DNA from: Litorimonas sp039962885
Lineage (GTDB): Bacteria; Pseudomonadota; Alphaproteobacteria; Caulobacterales; Maricaulaceae
Direction: 5' to 3'
DNA length: 26,515 nucleotides
Assembly (NCBI GenBank): GCA_039962885.1
Contig: JBDVGI010000236.1
Span: forward strand, 1-26,515
Below the pieces are notes generated by a model. The model saw only the letters and a list, made by a program, of their open reading frames with translations. It was not told the DNA's origin and made no database searches. Below are positions 13,921 through 22,001 of the stretch, in pieces. Numbering within the stretch: the first letter of the stretch is position 1; each line of letters begins with the position of its first letter. The position numbers and the translations under genes were made by a program.

Positions 13921-16419
13921 ATGTTCCCACTGAGTACACACAATAAACGTAAATTATGGGCTAGCACAGTCCTAACAAGCGTTATCATATCATGCGCCGC
14001 GCAGGCTGGTGCTCAGTCTGCCCCTCAAACGCGCGTGAACTATGCTACGCCCTTATCGCAAATCATACTAAATGGGAAAATTAATCAAAATAACAAGGCT
14101 GAACACAGAACATTGGATTGGCGTAAACCCTCACTGACCTTTACCTTTGATCTACCGGCTGCAAATCTCACGGATAATATTGAACTTCTCATCAGCGGTG
14201 ACCCACGCGCAGGCGTAAATCCGCGTGCTCCCTTAACTGTGCAGTTTAATAATGATGAGCCTGTTTTGTTGAAAGCCAAGGGCCAAGGTTTTGATGCACG
14301 AGTTACGCTCAACCCCCTCAAAGCGCGGACATCACGCAATATTATTCGCATCAGTTATGATGCCGAAACAGGTCAAGACTGTATTCTTCCGCAAGATGGC
14401 GGATGGGACATTAATCTCACAAGCTCAAAGCTGGCCATAAATAGCCGCTCTAAACAAAGGGCTCTGCAATTTCGCGAAATTGACAATCATCTCTCTACCT
14501 CAGGGCTAGCTCCGCGCCGCGTGAATTTAATTGCCGCAGGCCAAAACGCGACACAGCTTCAAGCTTTAGCGGCTCAAGGCATTGGTTTGCGCATGGACAC
14601 ATTGCCGAATTTCACAACAAATCAGCGCAATAGTGATTTTGAAATCATTATGGCACGTCGGGATGAATTATATAAATACACGCGTGATGAAACTGCAATT
14701 GAGGGCACAGGCGCGGCAATTATCATTGCGCGCGGCCGTCCTATAACCCTTATTTTCACGGGTGACACGGATGAGCAAATCTTGACGAGCGTTAAAGGTT
14801 TCGCACAACGTCACTTACCTACAGCGCGGCGTTCTGTAACAGGTCTTGGCGAGATGCGCCTTCAACCCCCTTTGAAATCAGATCTTGTACGCCTGTCGGG
14901 CACACTTCCATTGATAGATATTCCAACCGCCTCAAGCTTTACAAATTGGTCAGGCGATGATTGGGCCAGCGGACCAAAGACTCTACGCTTTGACGTGACA
15001 GATCCAAGTGCCATGTCAGGAGAAATTTTATTACGCCTTGCGAGTAGCAAAAACATATCTAATACCTCCAAGCTCAATGTTAGGCTCAATGGCGAGAGCC
15101 TTGGCACGACCGCTATAGATAAACGCAGAAAATCTGTTGGATTTGAAATCAAAGATGGCCTGCTACGCGGCAAGGATAATATTCTAACATTAATGCCAGA
15201 ATTAACGCCCAATGAAGTGCTAAGTTGCGACGCACGCACTGGGCCTAATTTCCATCTTGGTGCTGGCTCTAAAATCATTTTGAACACAGATACGCCATCA
15301 GAGATTACTGAATTGTCGCGCATGACAGCGACAGCTGTCCCGTTTTCAGATGATAAAGGCCAAGAAAGTTACATTGCCATGACAGGTAATCAAGCCGATT
15401 TTCACGCAAGTTTAAAAGTCTTATCACGTCTGGCCAAAACATCGGGCGAAGGTTTAATCGCCGCGAATTATAGCCGCAATATAGATTTGGCTCAAACCGA
15501 GAATAAACATGTTTTATGGCTTGGACCGTCAAACCAACTTCCAGCGACGTTATTGCAAAATGCTCCGCGCGGCCTAACTGATGCGTTACGAGGCCGTGGT
15601 TTTGAAGGGGATAATTTATTCTCTGCCAATATTGAACAATTTGCCAGCCTTGATGCTGATGCGAGTTTTAAACTCGCCGCACAAAGCCTGTCGACCTCTC
15701 GCCGTATCCGTCAAGGTGGTATTGCGGCATTATATCCATCGCAAATATCAGGCGGCCATATTATTGGAGTTATTACAAATACTCCAGGGCAAAGCTATGT
15801 TTCTAGCGCGCAAACGCTTACGCAAGCCGCCTATTGGAATGAGATCAAAGGCGGCGTGTCGCGTTGGAATAACAACTCAGTTCTAAGCGTTCAAAGCGCA
15901 CAAAACGTCGCCAATTATGACGCACCCAAAGAGAACATCACATCTTTAAAACCAAATTTTCATCTAAATACATCTATCTTTGATAATAGTTTTAACGCAG
16001 CCGCCCAATTTACTGAAACACTTACGGGTAAGTTCTGGGATGGAATTAAAGGTTTTGGGGCAAGCATAGCGCATAAAACGAAATCTATTTCGCCAAAAAA
16101 TTCGCGAACGTCAGATGCGACGGCGCAACAAGACTCTATTGTGCCAACACCGCGTATAAAACCGGACGCCGCAAAGCCTTCTACGGTTGTTGAAAATCCT
16201 CAATTAAGAGGGAAATTACAAAATGCCTTGCACCGAGCCAATGGTTGGGCGGGTAACGCAAGCACATATTTACGTAACACAACCACGGACCCCAACCAAA
16301 GCTTTACCCAAAAGCTGTTGAGCCCCAAAGTTCTATTAATGATCATTGCTTTACTCTTGGTCTTATTAGGCATGTCATATTTCACTCGCCCAATTTCGGA
16401 AATTAGACGGAAGAACTGA
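13921..16419 (+). CDS. BcsB-like periplasmic protein, orphan
   Basis: This 832-residue protein has an N-terminal signal (hydrophobic SVIISCAAQAGA, cleavage near AGAQS), a large periplasmic part and one C-terminal TM helix at about 800-820 ending in a short basic tail. This matches the layout of BcsB, the periplasmic subunit of cellulose synthase. Family-like stretches include GQDCILPQDGGWDINL, LRFDVTDPSAMSGEILLRL and LSCDARTGPNFHLG. The segment at about 690-790 is low-complexity. No bcsA, bcsC or other polysaccharide gene is nearby, so it may serve another glycosyltransferase or a synthase encoded elsewhere. Its promoter is sigma-54 type. Convergent with the kinase gene. Confidence 0.75.
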   Translation: MFPLSTHNKRKLWASTVLTSVIISCAAQAGAQSAPQTRVNYATPLSQIILNGKINQNNKAEHRTLDWRKPSLTFTFDLPAANLTDNIELLISGDPRAGVNPRAPLTVQFNNDEPVLLKAKGQGFDARVTLNPLKARTSRNIIRISYDAETGQDCILPQDGGWDINLTSSKLAINSRSKQRALQFREIDNHLSTSGLAPRRVNLIAAGQNATQLQALAAQGIGLRMDTLPNFTTNQRNSDFEIIMARRDELYKYTRDETAIEGTGAAIIIARGRPITLIFTGDTDEQILTSVKGFAQRHLPTARRSVTGLGEMRLQPPLKSDLVRLSGTLPLIDIPTASSFTNWSGDDWASGPKTLRFDVTDPSAMSGEILLRLASSKNISNTSKLNVRLNGESLGTTAIDKRRKSVGFEIKDGLLRGKDNILTLMPELTPNEVLSCDARTGPNFHLGAGSKIILNTDTPSEITELSRMTATAVPFSDDKGQESYIAMTGNQADFHASLKVLSRLAKTSGEGLIAANYSRNIDLAQTENKHVLWLGPSNQLPATLLQNAPRGLTDALRGRGFEGDNLFSANIEQFASLDADASFKLAAQSLSTSRRIRQGGIAALYPSQISGGHIIGVITNTPGQSYVSSAQTLTQAAYWNEIKGGVSRWNNNSVLSVQSAQNVANYDAPKENITSLKPNFHLNTSIFDNSFNAAAQFTETLTGKFWDGIKGFGASIAHKTKSISPKNSRTSDATAQQDSIVPTPRIKPDAAKPSTVVENPQLRGKLQNALHRANGWAGNASTYLRNTTTDPNQSFTQKLLSPKVLLMIIALLLVLLGMSYFTRPISEIRRKN

Positions 16420-16462
16420 TAATATATAATTCTAAAAAAGATCACGCTTTATAAATGCGCCA

Positions 16463-16472
16463 GGGGGGGGGG
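16463..16472. repeat. Ten-G homopolymer in convergent intergenic region
   Basis: Ten consecutive G residues lie between the bcsB-like stop (16419) and the kinase stop (16484). It is the longest G run I see in the window and is out of keeping with the local AT-rich base composition. It lies outside both reading frames. Confidence 0.85.
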
Positions 16473-16483
16473 CAGAGCTTCCC

Positions 16484-18088
16484 TTACTCAGGCGGATTTT
16501 GTGGGAGATGTACAGATACTAGCGTACCTGCGCCGACTTCACTTTCAATATCCAAAGTCCCATTATGTAGTTCCGTCAGGTTTTTAACAAGATTAAGTCC
16601 CAACCCTGTTCCGCGCTCAGAAATAAGCATTGCGCCTGTCCCTTGTTGGTAGGGTTGCGTGACTTTATCCAAATCGCTCTTGCTCATACCCGTGCCATTA
16701 TCTTTGACGAATAATGTGAGTATATTGACAGCACTCTGAGTATCAATTTTTGCACCAAGATGGATAACATCTCCGCGGTTTGAGAATTTAATCGCATTGG
16801 ATAGCAGATTTAATAGAATTTGCCGCACGGCCCTGCGGTCAGCTTTCAAGAGAAAAACTTGATCTTCTTCTAATTCGATCTGGATGTTTACTTCAGCCTT
16901 ATCCGATGATGGCCGAATCATTTTCACGGAGCTACGAATAACATCTTCCACGTCAAAATCTGTATAATTTAACTCATACTTCCCAGCTTCAGCTTTGGAT
17001 ATGTCCAGAACATCGCCGATAAGATCAAGCATATGTTGCCCGCTATCATGAATAAGATCAGCATATTCCGCATATTTACTTGGCAACGGGCCAAAAAGAC
17101 GTGAACGCATCATATCAGAAAAGCCAATAATCGCATTGAGCGGCGTTCGCAATTCATGGCTCACGCCCGCAAAAAACAAGGTTTTATCTTCACTATCACG
17201 CAGAGCTACGGCTTGGGAACGGCGCAGTTGCTCTATGCGCGTTTCCTCATCTGAACGGTCTGTCGTATGCAATAATATCCCGCCCGTACGCAGCGGCGTT
17301 ACGCGCACATCATAGGACATCATATAATTATCTTCATTCGGCCAAGACAGGCGCACAATTTGTTTCTTTCGGGTCTCACGCGCTAAGGCAACTGTTTTAT
17401 CAAAATACATTTGCGCGCCTTCATCATCTTTAAATAATGTTGATAGGCTTCCCACACGCGACAGATCATTAAGTCCAAATTGGCTTTGGCCCAGAGGGTT
17501 TGTTCCAACTAAGTCTCCTGATGACGTAAACTCAAAAAGCCCGCCCTCTACGCCATCGCGCCACCGCGTCCCCGTTGACACATGTCTGGAAACTTGTTGC
17601 GTATTTGCGGCGACAAACATGGCGGATAAGAGCAAGGCAAAACTTGCAGACAACCCTGTAATTTGTCCCCAGTTTTCTTGTACCTGTGATAACGGAGCTG
17701 ACGGTATATATCCTCGCTGCCCTGCTAAGAAAATTAGGCCGCCAATCAGTAAAGAAATAATAAGAGCCTCTAAAACTTTCTCTCGCACAAACAGCATAGC
17801 TACAGCTAAAGGGCAGATAAACATTGCCGCCATAGGAATGAAGCCCAAAGTCGTACAGGCCAAAGCGGCTAACCCTGCCCATATGAAAATTACAACAATT
17901 TGCGCCCATTCTTTGCGCATAAATGGCGACAAGATGATCGTTAGAAGAGCCGGCAAAACTCCTGCTCCAAAGATGAACATCAACGCCATAAGCCCTGTGC
18001 CGCGCATATATGCTGCCGCCAAAGCTGCCGTTAAAGCGAATATCCAAATCAAGCTTGGAATTATGAGCTTATGTTTTGAGCTATCCAC
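16484..18088 (-). CDS. Membrane sensor histidine kinase, DivJ/PleC-like
   Basis: This 534-residue protein starts at GTG 18088, with AGGATGATGC upstream. Five to six TM segments fill residues 9-162, with no large periplasmic loop. A PAS-like domain follows at about 170-275. HisKA holds the phosphoacceptor His311 in FFAGVSHELRTPLNAIIGFS. HATPase has the N-box NLLSNAIKFS (Asn431), G1 DNGTGM and G2 ERGTGLGLNL. There is no receiver domain. The arrangement and the sequence after the H-box (RLFGPLPSKYAEYADLIHDSG) resemble Caulobacter DivJ and PleC, which control the DivK-CtrA cell-cycle pathway. Which one it is, or whether it is another family member, cannot be settled here. No response regulator is adjacent. 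Confidence 0.88.
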   Translation of the reverse strand: MDSSKHKLIIPSLIWIFALTAALAAAYMRGTGLMALMFIFGAGVLPALLTIILSPFMRKEWAQIVVIFIWAGLAALACTTLGFIPMAAMFICPLAVAMLFVREKVLEALIISLLIGGLIFLAGQRGYIPSAPLSQVQENWGQITGLSASFALLLSAMFVAANTQQVSRHVSTGTRWRDGVEGGLFEFTSSGDLVGTNPLGQSQFGLNDLSRVGSLSTLFKDDEGAQMYFDKTVALARETRKKQIVRLSWPNEDNYMMSYDVRVTPLRTGGILLHTTDRSDEETRIEQLRRSQAVALRDSEDKTLFFAGVSHELRTPLNAIIGFSDMMRSRLFGPLPSKYAEYADLIHDSGQHMLDLIGDVLDISKAEAGKYELNYTDFDVEDVIRSSVKMIRPSSDKAEVNIQIELEEDQVFLLKADRRAVRQILLNLLSNAIKFSNRGDVIHLGAKIDTQSAVNILTLFVKDNGTGMSKSDLDKVTQPYQQGTGAMLISERGTGLGLNLVKNLTELHNGTLDIESEVGAGTLVSVHLPQNPPE

Positions 18089-18104
18089 GCATCATCCTAC
18101 TATA

Positions 18105-18125
18105 ATTAACCTTAAATAGGTTAAT
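18105..18125. promoter_or_regulatory. Inverted repeat upstream of the kinase gene
   Basis: ATTAACC (18105-18111) and GGTTAAT (18119-18125) form a perfect 7-bp inverted repeat around TTAAATA, 17-37 bases before the kinase start on the minus strand. TTAACC resembles a CtrA half-site, but the TTAA-N7-TTAA spacing of a full CtrA box is not met (the outer TTAA are 11 apart). It could be an operator or a leader hairpin. Confidence 0.4.
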
Positions 18126-18267
18126 CTCCTTATATTGCCACATAAATGTCAAATTGAGATAAAAAAGCGAACCGTTTCGCGTCTGAGGCACGTTTACAGG
18201 CCGTTTACACCTATATTTGCACGACGAAAAGCTTGCAGCCATGCAAAGCTGTGCTTATGTGAGCTTC

Positions 18268-18690
18268 ATGCAAGATTACCCTGATGATATCCAAGATTTA
18301 ATTGACGACTTTGCCTTTCTCGATGATTGGGAAGCGCGCTATATGCATGTAATTGACATGGGAAAATCCATGCCGCCATTATCTTCTGCTGAGAAAACCG
18401 ATATTTACAAGGTGAAAGGCTGCGTGAGTCAAGTTTGGCTTGTCAGCGAGGTTCAAGACGGGAAACTTGTATTTCGCGGGGACAGTGATGCCCATATTGT
18501 TAAAGGTCTTGTGGCTGTTGTACTGCGGATTTTCTCAAACCGAAGGCCTGCGCAGATCATCGCCATCGACGCCAATGACATTTTAAAAGCCCTAGAGCTT
18601 GATGAGCATTTATCGCCGCAGCGCTCTAACGGCCTAAAAGCCATGATAGAGCGCATTAAAAACCAAGCTCAGGCGCTATCGCAATCGTAG
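18268..18690 (+). CDS. sufE: SufE family Fe-S cluster assembly sulfur acceptor
   Basis: This is a cytoplasmic protein of 140 residues from the ATG at 18268 (MQDYPDDIQDLID); ATG 18241 or TTG 18217 would add 9 or 17 residues that do not look like the family. SufE takes persulfide sulfur from the cysteine desulfurase SufS. The active-site cysteine lies in KVKGCVSQVWLV, and LDDWEARYMHVIDMGK, RRPAQIIAID and LSPQRSNGLKAMIERIK are family features. The sufBCDS genes are not in the window. The gene ends 6 bases before the convergent membrane-protein gene. Confidence 0.92.
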   Translation: MQDYPDDIQDLIDDFAFLDDWEARYMHVIDMGKSMPPLSSAEKTDIYKVKGCVSQVWLVSEVQDGKLVFRGDSDAHIVKGLVAVVLRIFSNRRPAQIIAIDANDILKALELDEHLSPQRSNGLKAMIERIKNQAQALSQS

Positions 18691-18696
18691 GTGCAA

Positions 18697-19569
18697 TTAG
18701 TCAAATATGGCTGATAATTTCTCTTGGTTGATGCCCTCTTTCATATCGCGAACTTCGTAATAGATTGAGGTTAAGCCCGCCACAGTGAGCAACGTCACAA
18801 CAATTTGGTTCACAGCCCCGCCCAAAGCACTCACTATCCAATAGGTAGTACTCGCACCTTCCAAAAGCGCCGTTGTAGAGTTGCCAAATGGCAAGGCAAT
18901 CAAAGTAAATACTACACCAGAAATCATCGAAATGACGATTAGAATAATATAAAATAGCAACACCCATCTCTTTGAGCCTTTAGAAAGCTCCCATGCCCGA
19001 GACAAGGATGAAACCGCGCCTTTGTCTTCTACCGCAATAACCGGCGTCATAATATACCAACCGAATATAAGAATGAACCCAGGAATAATCAGTAATACCA
19101 AACCAATTATAGCCCCCAACATGAAAAGAATTGACGCGCCCAATGTTACCCAAAACCGCTTCTTCCCGCGCGCCATGGACTCTTGAAAACTCGGAGGAGC
19201 CCCGTTGTAATATCCAAATATATTATGCGACATGGCAATATAAAAAACGACCATAATCACGACAAATGCAAGCCCTCCCAGAATTAATAAGGCCGTATTG
19301 ATTGGTGTAAAAATTCCGCTAAAACCTTCTAAATCGCCGTCAATAATAAGGTCACTATAGGCACCATCAGCTATGAACATAGGCCAAAGACCGATTAGGA
19401 AAAATGGAACACCAATAATAAGAATTAACGGCAACCAAAAATTCTGTCCGAAATATAGTGCCCCATTAAAAGCTCGGCTCATCATTCGGCCAAAATCAAA
19501 CTTTTTTAAATTTGGATTCTGCCAATCAAATTGATATTCATTCGCTGATTGATTTGACCTATCTACCAT
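18697..19569 (-). CDS. Polytopic membrane protein (GPDPase membrane-domain/YciC-like)
   Basis: This 290-residue protein has a soluble N-terminus of about 40 residues and six or so TM segments. The glycine-rich pattern around IIPGFILIFGWYIMTPVIAVE followed by GAVSSLSRAWELSKGSKRW is characteristic of the family related to the membrane domain of glycerophosphodiester phosphodiesterase and to YciC, a family of unknown or poorly defined function. GGGGGCG lies before the ATG at 19569. It is the last gene of a minus-strand operon after the HNH gene and a small membrane protein, with a 15-base gap to the latter. Confidence 0.75.
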   Translation of the reverse strand: MVDRSNQSANEYQFDWQNPNLKKFDFGRMMSRAFNGALYFGQNFWLPLILIIGVPFFLIGLWPMFIADGAYSDLIIDGDLEGFSGIFTPINTALLILGGLAFVVIMVVFYIAMSHNIFGYYNGAPPSFQESMARGKKRFWVTLGASILFMLGAIIGLVLLIIPGFILIFGWYIMTPVIAVEDKGAVSSLSRAWELSKGSKRWVLLFYIILIVISMISGVVFTLIALPFGNSTTALLEGASTTYWIVSALGGAVNQIVVTLLTVAGLTSIYYEVRDMKEGINQEKLSAIFD

Positions 19570-19584
19570 AACGCCCCCAATATT

Positions 19585-19746
19585 TTATTTATCTTTTTTA
19601 GAATCAACCCGAGCTTTGAACGCCATATCAAACCCTAAGACCGATATGACAGCTGCAAAGAGCGCAAAGAGCGGGTGCCTGAGTGTAAATAGCACCATGA
19701 CGCCAATAACAAGACCAATAATAACTGCGTAAGGATGTAGTTTCAT
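19585..19746 (-). CDS. Small two-TM membrane protein, 53 residues
   Basis: This short frame reads MKLHPYAVIIGLVIGVMVLF at the start, then TLRHPLFALFAAVISVLGFD, and ends with a charged tail (KARVDSKKDK). Two hydrophobic segments (about 6-21 and 25-40) separated by a short polar turn suggest a hairpin in the inner membrane. Its ATG overlaps the TGA of the upstream HNH gene by four bases (ATGA), the usual sign of translational coupling, and the next gene begins 15 bases after its stop. I recognise no family. Coupling, the clean TM pattern and the operon position make it likely to be real. Confidence 0.75.
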   Translation of the reverse strand: MKLHPYAVIIGLVIGVMVLFTLRHPLFALFAAVISVLGFDMAFKARVDSKKDK

Positions 19747-20357
19747 ATCTCTAATTCAATGTCCCAATATAAATAGTCAAGCCATGTTTTATGTAAATGA
19801 TTTGGCGGAAAACGGCGGCCCTGCGCCTGAAGTTGATGCATCGTGGGTTGAACGGGAGGTTTGGACGGATGCATATGTGCATCTTTAGGCAAGCGTCCGC
19901 CTTTCTTGAGGTTACAATTTGAACAGGCTGCGACAATATTCGTCCAGCTTGTCACCCCGCCAAGCCGTCTTGGTATCACATGATCGAATGTGAGATCATC
20001 AGGGCTGCCGCAATAGGCGCATTCAAACCCATCGCGCAGAAATAAGTTAAACCGCGTAAAGGCAGGGTTGCGGTTTTGCGGGACATAGTCTTTCAGAGCC
20101 ACAACACTTGGCATCTGCATTTCAAAACTTGGGCTGCGCACACATTGTTCGTAGAAATTGACGACATTCACGCGGTCAAGAAATACAGCCTTCACGGCAT
20201 CTTGCCATGACCAAAGTGACAGCGGAAAATAAGATAAAGGTTGATAATCAGCATTTAAAATCAAGCATGGGTAATTCCCCTGCCTTACAGGCACCGCATT
20301 TTCAAACGATACGCGGTCTGGATCGAAATCCGAAAAAGCAACATCAATACCGCTCAT
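19743..20357 (-). CDS. HNH endonuclease family protein
   Basis: This 204-residue protein has an HNH nuclease domain at about 108-155: CAYC (Cys113, Cys116), FDHVIPRRLGG with Asp125 and His126, Asn140 in WTNIV, and a second zinc pair CSNC (145-148). The N-terminal half (ILNADYQPLSYFPLSLWSWQDAVKAV) is the conserved extension of a broad bacterial subfamily that is usually single-copy and not linked to phage or restriction genes. The cellular role is unknown. It is first in an operon with the small membrane protein and the YciC-like protein. The ATG at 20357 is the only reasonable start. Confidence 0.9.
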   Translation of the reverse strand: MSGIDVAFSDFDPDRVSFENAVPVRQGNYPCLILNADYQPLSYFPLSLWSWQDAVKAVFLDRVNVVNFYEQCVRSPSFEMQMPSVVALKDYVPQNRNPAFTRFNLFLRDGFECAYCGSPDDLTFDHVIPRRLGGVTSWTNIVAACSNCNLKKGGRLPKDAHMHPSKPPVQPTMHQLQAQGRRFPPNHLHKTWLDYLYWDIELEI

Positions 20358-20624
20358 AGGAAGCCTGCGAATGTGAGCGGCAACGATATGCAGTCTTCAA
20401 AGATAATTGGGAATTTTAACGATGCGATATAACTGAAAACATGTCTCCTATGTCTGTAACTATACCTACATCAAAAGTTAGAGATATGGCAATCCCTCTC
20501 ATATGTCCGAAAAATGCCTGTATTTTCCAAAATCTTGAGGGTTTTTCATCAATATTCACACAAATTCTTGCCTGTATGTTATTTTTGTTAAGCTTTCATA
20601 GGGTTTGCCCGTTATTTTGGAACC

Positions 20625-22001
20625 ATGCGATTCGCAGTTCACATATTACTCCTTAGCACTCTATTAGGTTTCAGTTTCACGGCGGCCTCCGCTCAAACTC
20701 AAATCACATCAAAGAAAAATCCCCAAAGCAAAGTCAATGCAGATGTATTAGAAAATTACACTGACCTGCGCCTTGCGCCCACAACACTGCCTGCGCGTTT
20801 GCAAAAAGGACAGCAAGCGAGCCGCCTAAAAACCGCTGACGGTTTAAGCTTCACACGCTTTGCAAGACGCTTAGGCGAAATTAGCGCCATATCGAGCGGC
20901 GCATCAGGTGAGCTATATGTCGCAGATAGGCAAAGCGGACGCATTTTCGTCATTCCTGACCGCAACCAAGATAGCCGTGCAGAGCAAATCAGGCCGCTGC
21001 CCTACCGTTTTAACAGCCCAAGCGCTGTGATTGAAATTGGTCAGCACCTCTATGTTGCTGATAATGATGCTATCTGGAAACTCCCTATTCAATCTAGCTT
21101 TGGCCGTCCAGCGCCTGAGGCTAGGTCTGAGACTAGTCCGAACAGTGGAGCTGACACTGGTTCTGCTCACCAAGCGCCTGTCGTTTTAGCCTCTTTAAAA
21201 AACATTCAAAACCGAGGAGCATATTTTCTCACAGCTAACTCTGGCGCAGATATTCAAACATCTGCAGCGAGTTTAGTTTTAGGATATTCGGCCCCTAACG
21301 GTAAAGCTCGCCTTCTGTCCATAAATGTGCGCACAGGGCGCGCAGATTTACTGGACGAGGTCAACGGTGAATTAGTTCAGCTCATAAGCCCATCAAATCT
21401 AGATAACATCAATGCCAAACCTTGGGTGGTGTTTAGAACTAAGGACGGGCTGCATATTGGTCCCAATTTTAACAATGCAAGCTACCTTGGGGAGAACCTC
21501 AATGTTGCAGGAATGGCCCTACCTTATAGCGGACCACAAACAGTAGATTGGCCAACCGACTTACGGGAACATATATTTATTTCGCAAACGGACCCTATTC
21601 GTATCATGGCGTTACCCACATCTTTAGGCATTGTCCTACCGCAAGGCCGTGACGTTTTCACAGGGTTTCAAGATAGTAGAACCGCATGGGGGCAAACGGG
21701 CGTTTTACATATGGACAAGCGCGGTTTATTCGCTGCAGACCCATATAATGGTGAATTATGGCTCATCGCACCTAAGGATAAAACGATACCATCAAAACCA
21801 GTCAGCGGATTAAAAGCCGCGCTTGATAAAATCAAAGCCGTTGAAGGTCAGCACTCGGAAGATTTATCTCGGAACCCTCTGGCTGGTATTCATGACAGTC
21901 TCTTCCCAGTCTCCAGAGAATCTAAAGATAAAACCATACCTAATGACAATACGGCTACTGAATCTGATACGCCAAAGCCGAAACCTACACCGCCGCGTTA
22001 A
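20625..22001 (+). CDS. Secreted beta-propeller-like protein (sugar-dehydrogenase-like fold)
   Basis: This 458-residue protein has a clear signal peptide (hydrophobic HILLLSTLLGFSFTAAS, cleavage after SAQ or ASA). Residues about 75-380 contain repeated blade-like stretches such as SGELYVADRQSGRIFVIPD, QHLYVADNDAIWKLPI and RGLFAADPYNGELWLIAP, which resemble PQQ-dependent glucose/sorbosone dehydrogenase propellers. I cannot point to the catalytic residues of those enzymes, so enzymatic activity is not claimed. The C-terminal 70 residues are charged and proline-rich, probably disordered. The stop codon overlaps that of the convergent ppx gene: the two stops share the palindrome TTAA at 21998-22001. 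Confidence 0.7.
   Translation: MRFAVHILLLSTLLGFSFTAASAQTQITSKKNPQSKVNADVLENYTDLRLAPTTLPARLQKGQQASRLKTADGLSFTRFARRLGEISAISSGASGELYVADRQSGRIFVIPDRNQDSRAEQIRPLPYRFNSPSAVIEIGQHLYVADNDAIWKLPIQSSFGRPAPEARSETSPNSGADTGSAHQAPVVLASLKNIQNRGAYFLTANSGADIQTSAASLVLGYSAPNGKARLLSINVRTGRADLLDEVNGELVQLISPSNLDNINAKPWVVFRTKDGLHIGPNFNNASYLGENLNVAGMALPYSGPQTVDWPTDLREHIFISQTDPIRIMALPTSLGIVLPQGRDVFTGFQDSRTAWGQTGVLHMDKRGLFAADPYNGELWLIAPKDKTIPSKPVSGLKAALDKIKAVEGQHSEDLSRNPLAGIHDSLFPVSRESKDKTIPNDNTATESDTPKPKPTPPR

Noticed and set aside
15100..15120. TTGGCAC inside the bcsB-like gene as another sigma-54 promoter
   Set aside because: There is no GC at the -12 position with the required ten-base spacing.
18100..18130. Full CtrA box
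   Set aside because: The TTAA motifs are spaced 2, 5 or 11 bases apart, never 7.
20441..20656. Plus-strand 71-codon frame before the beta-propeller gene
   Set aside because: It overlaps the signal peptide of a better gene, has no ribosome site and no domain-like pattern.
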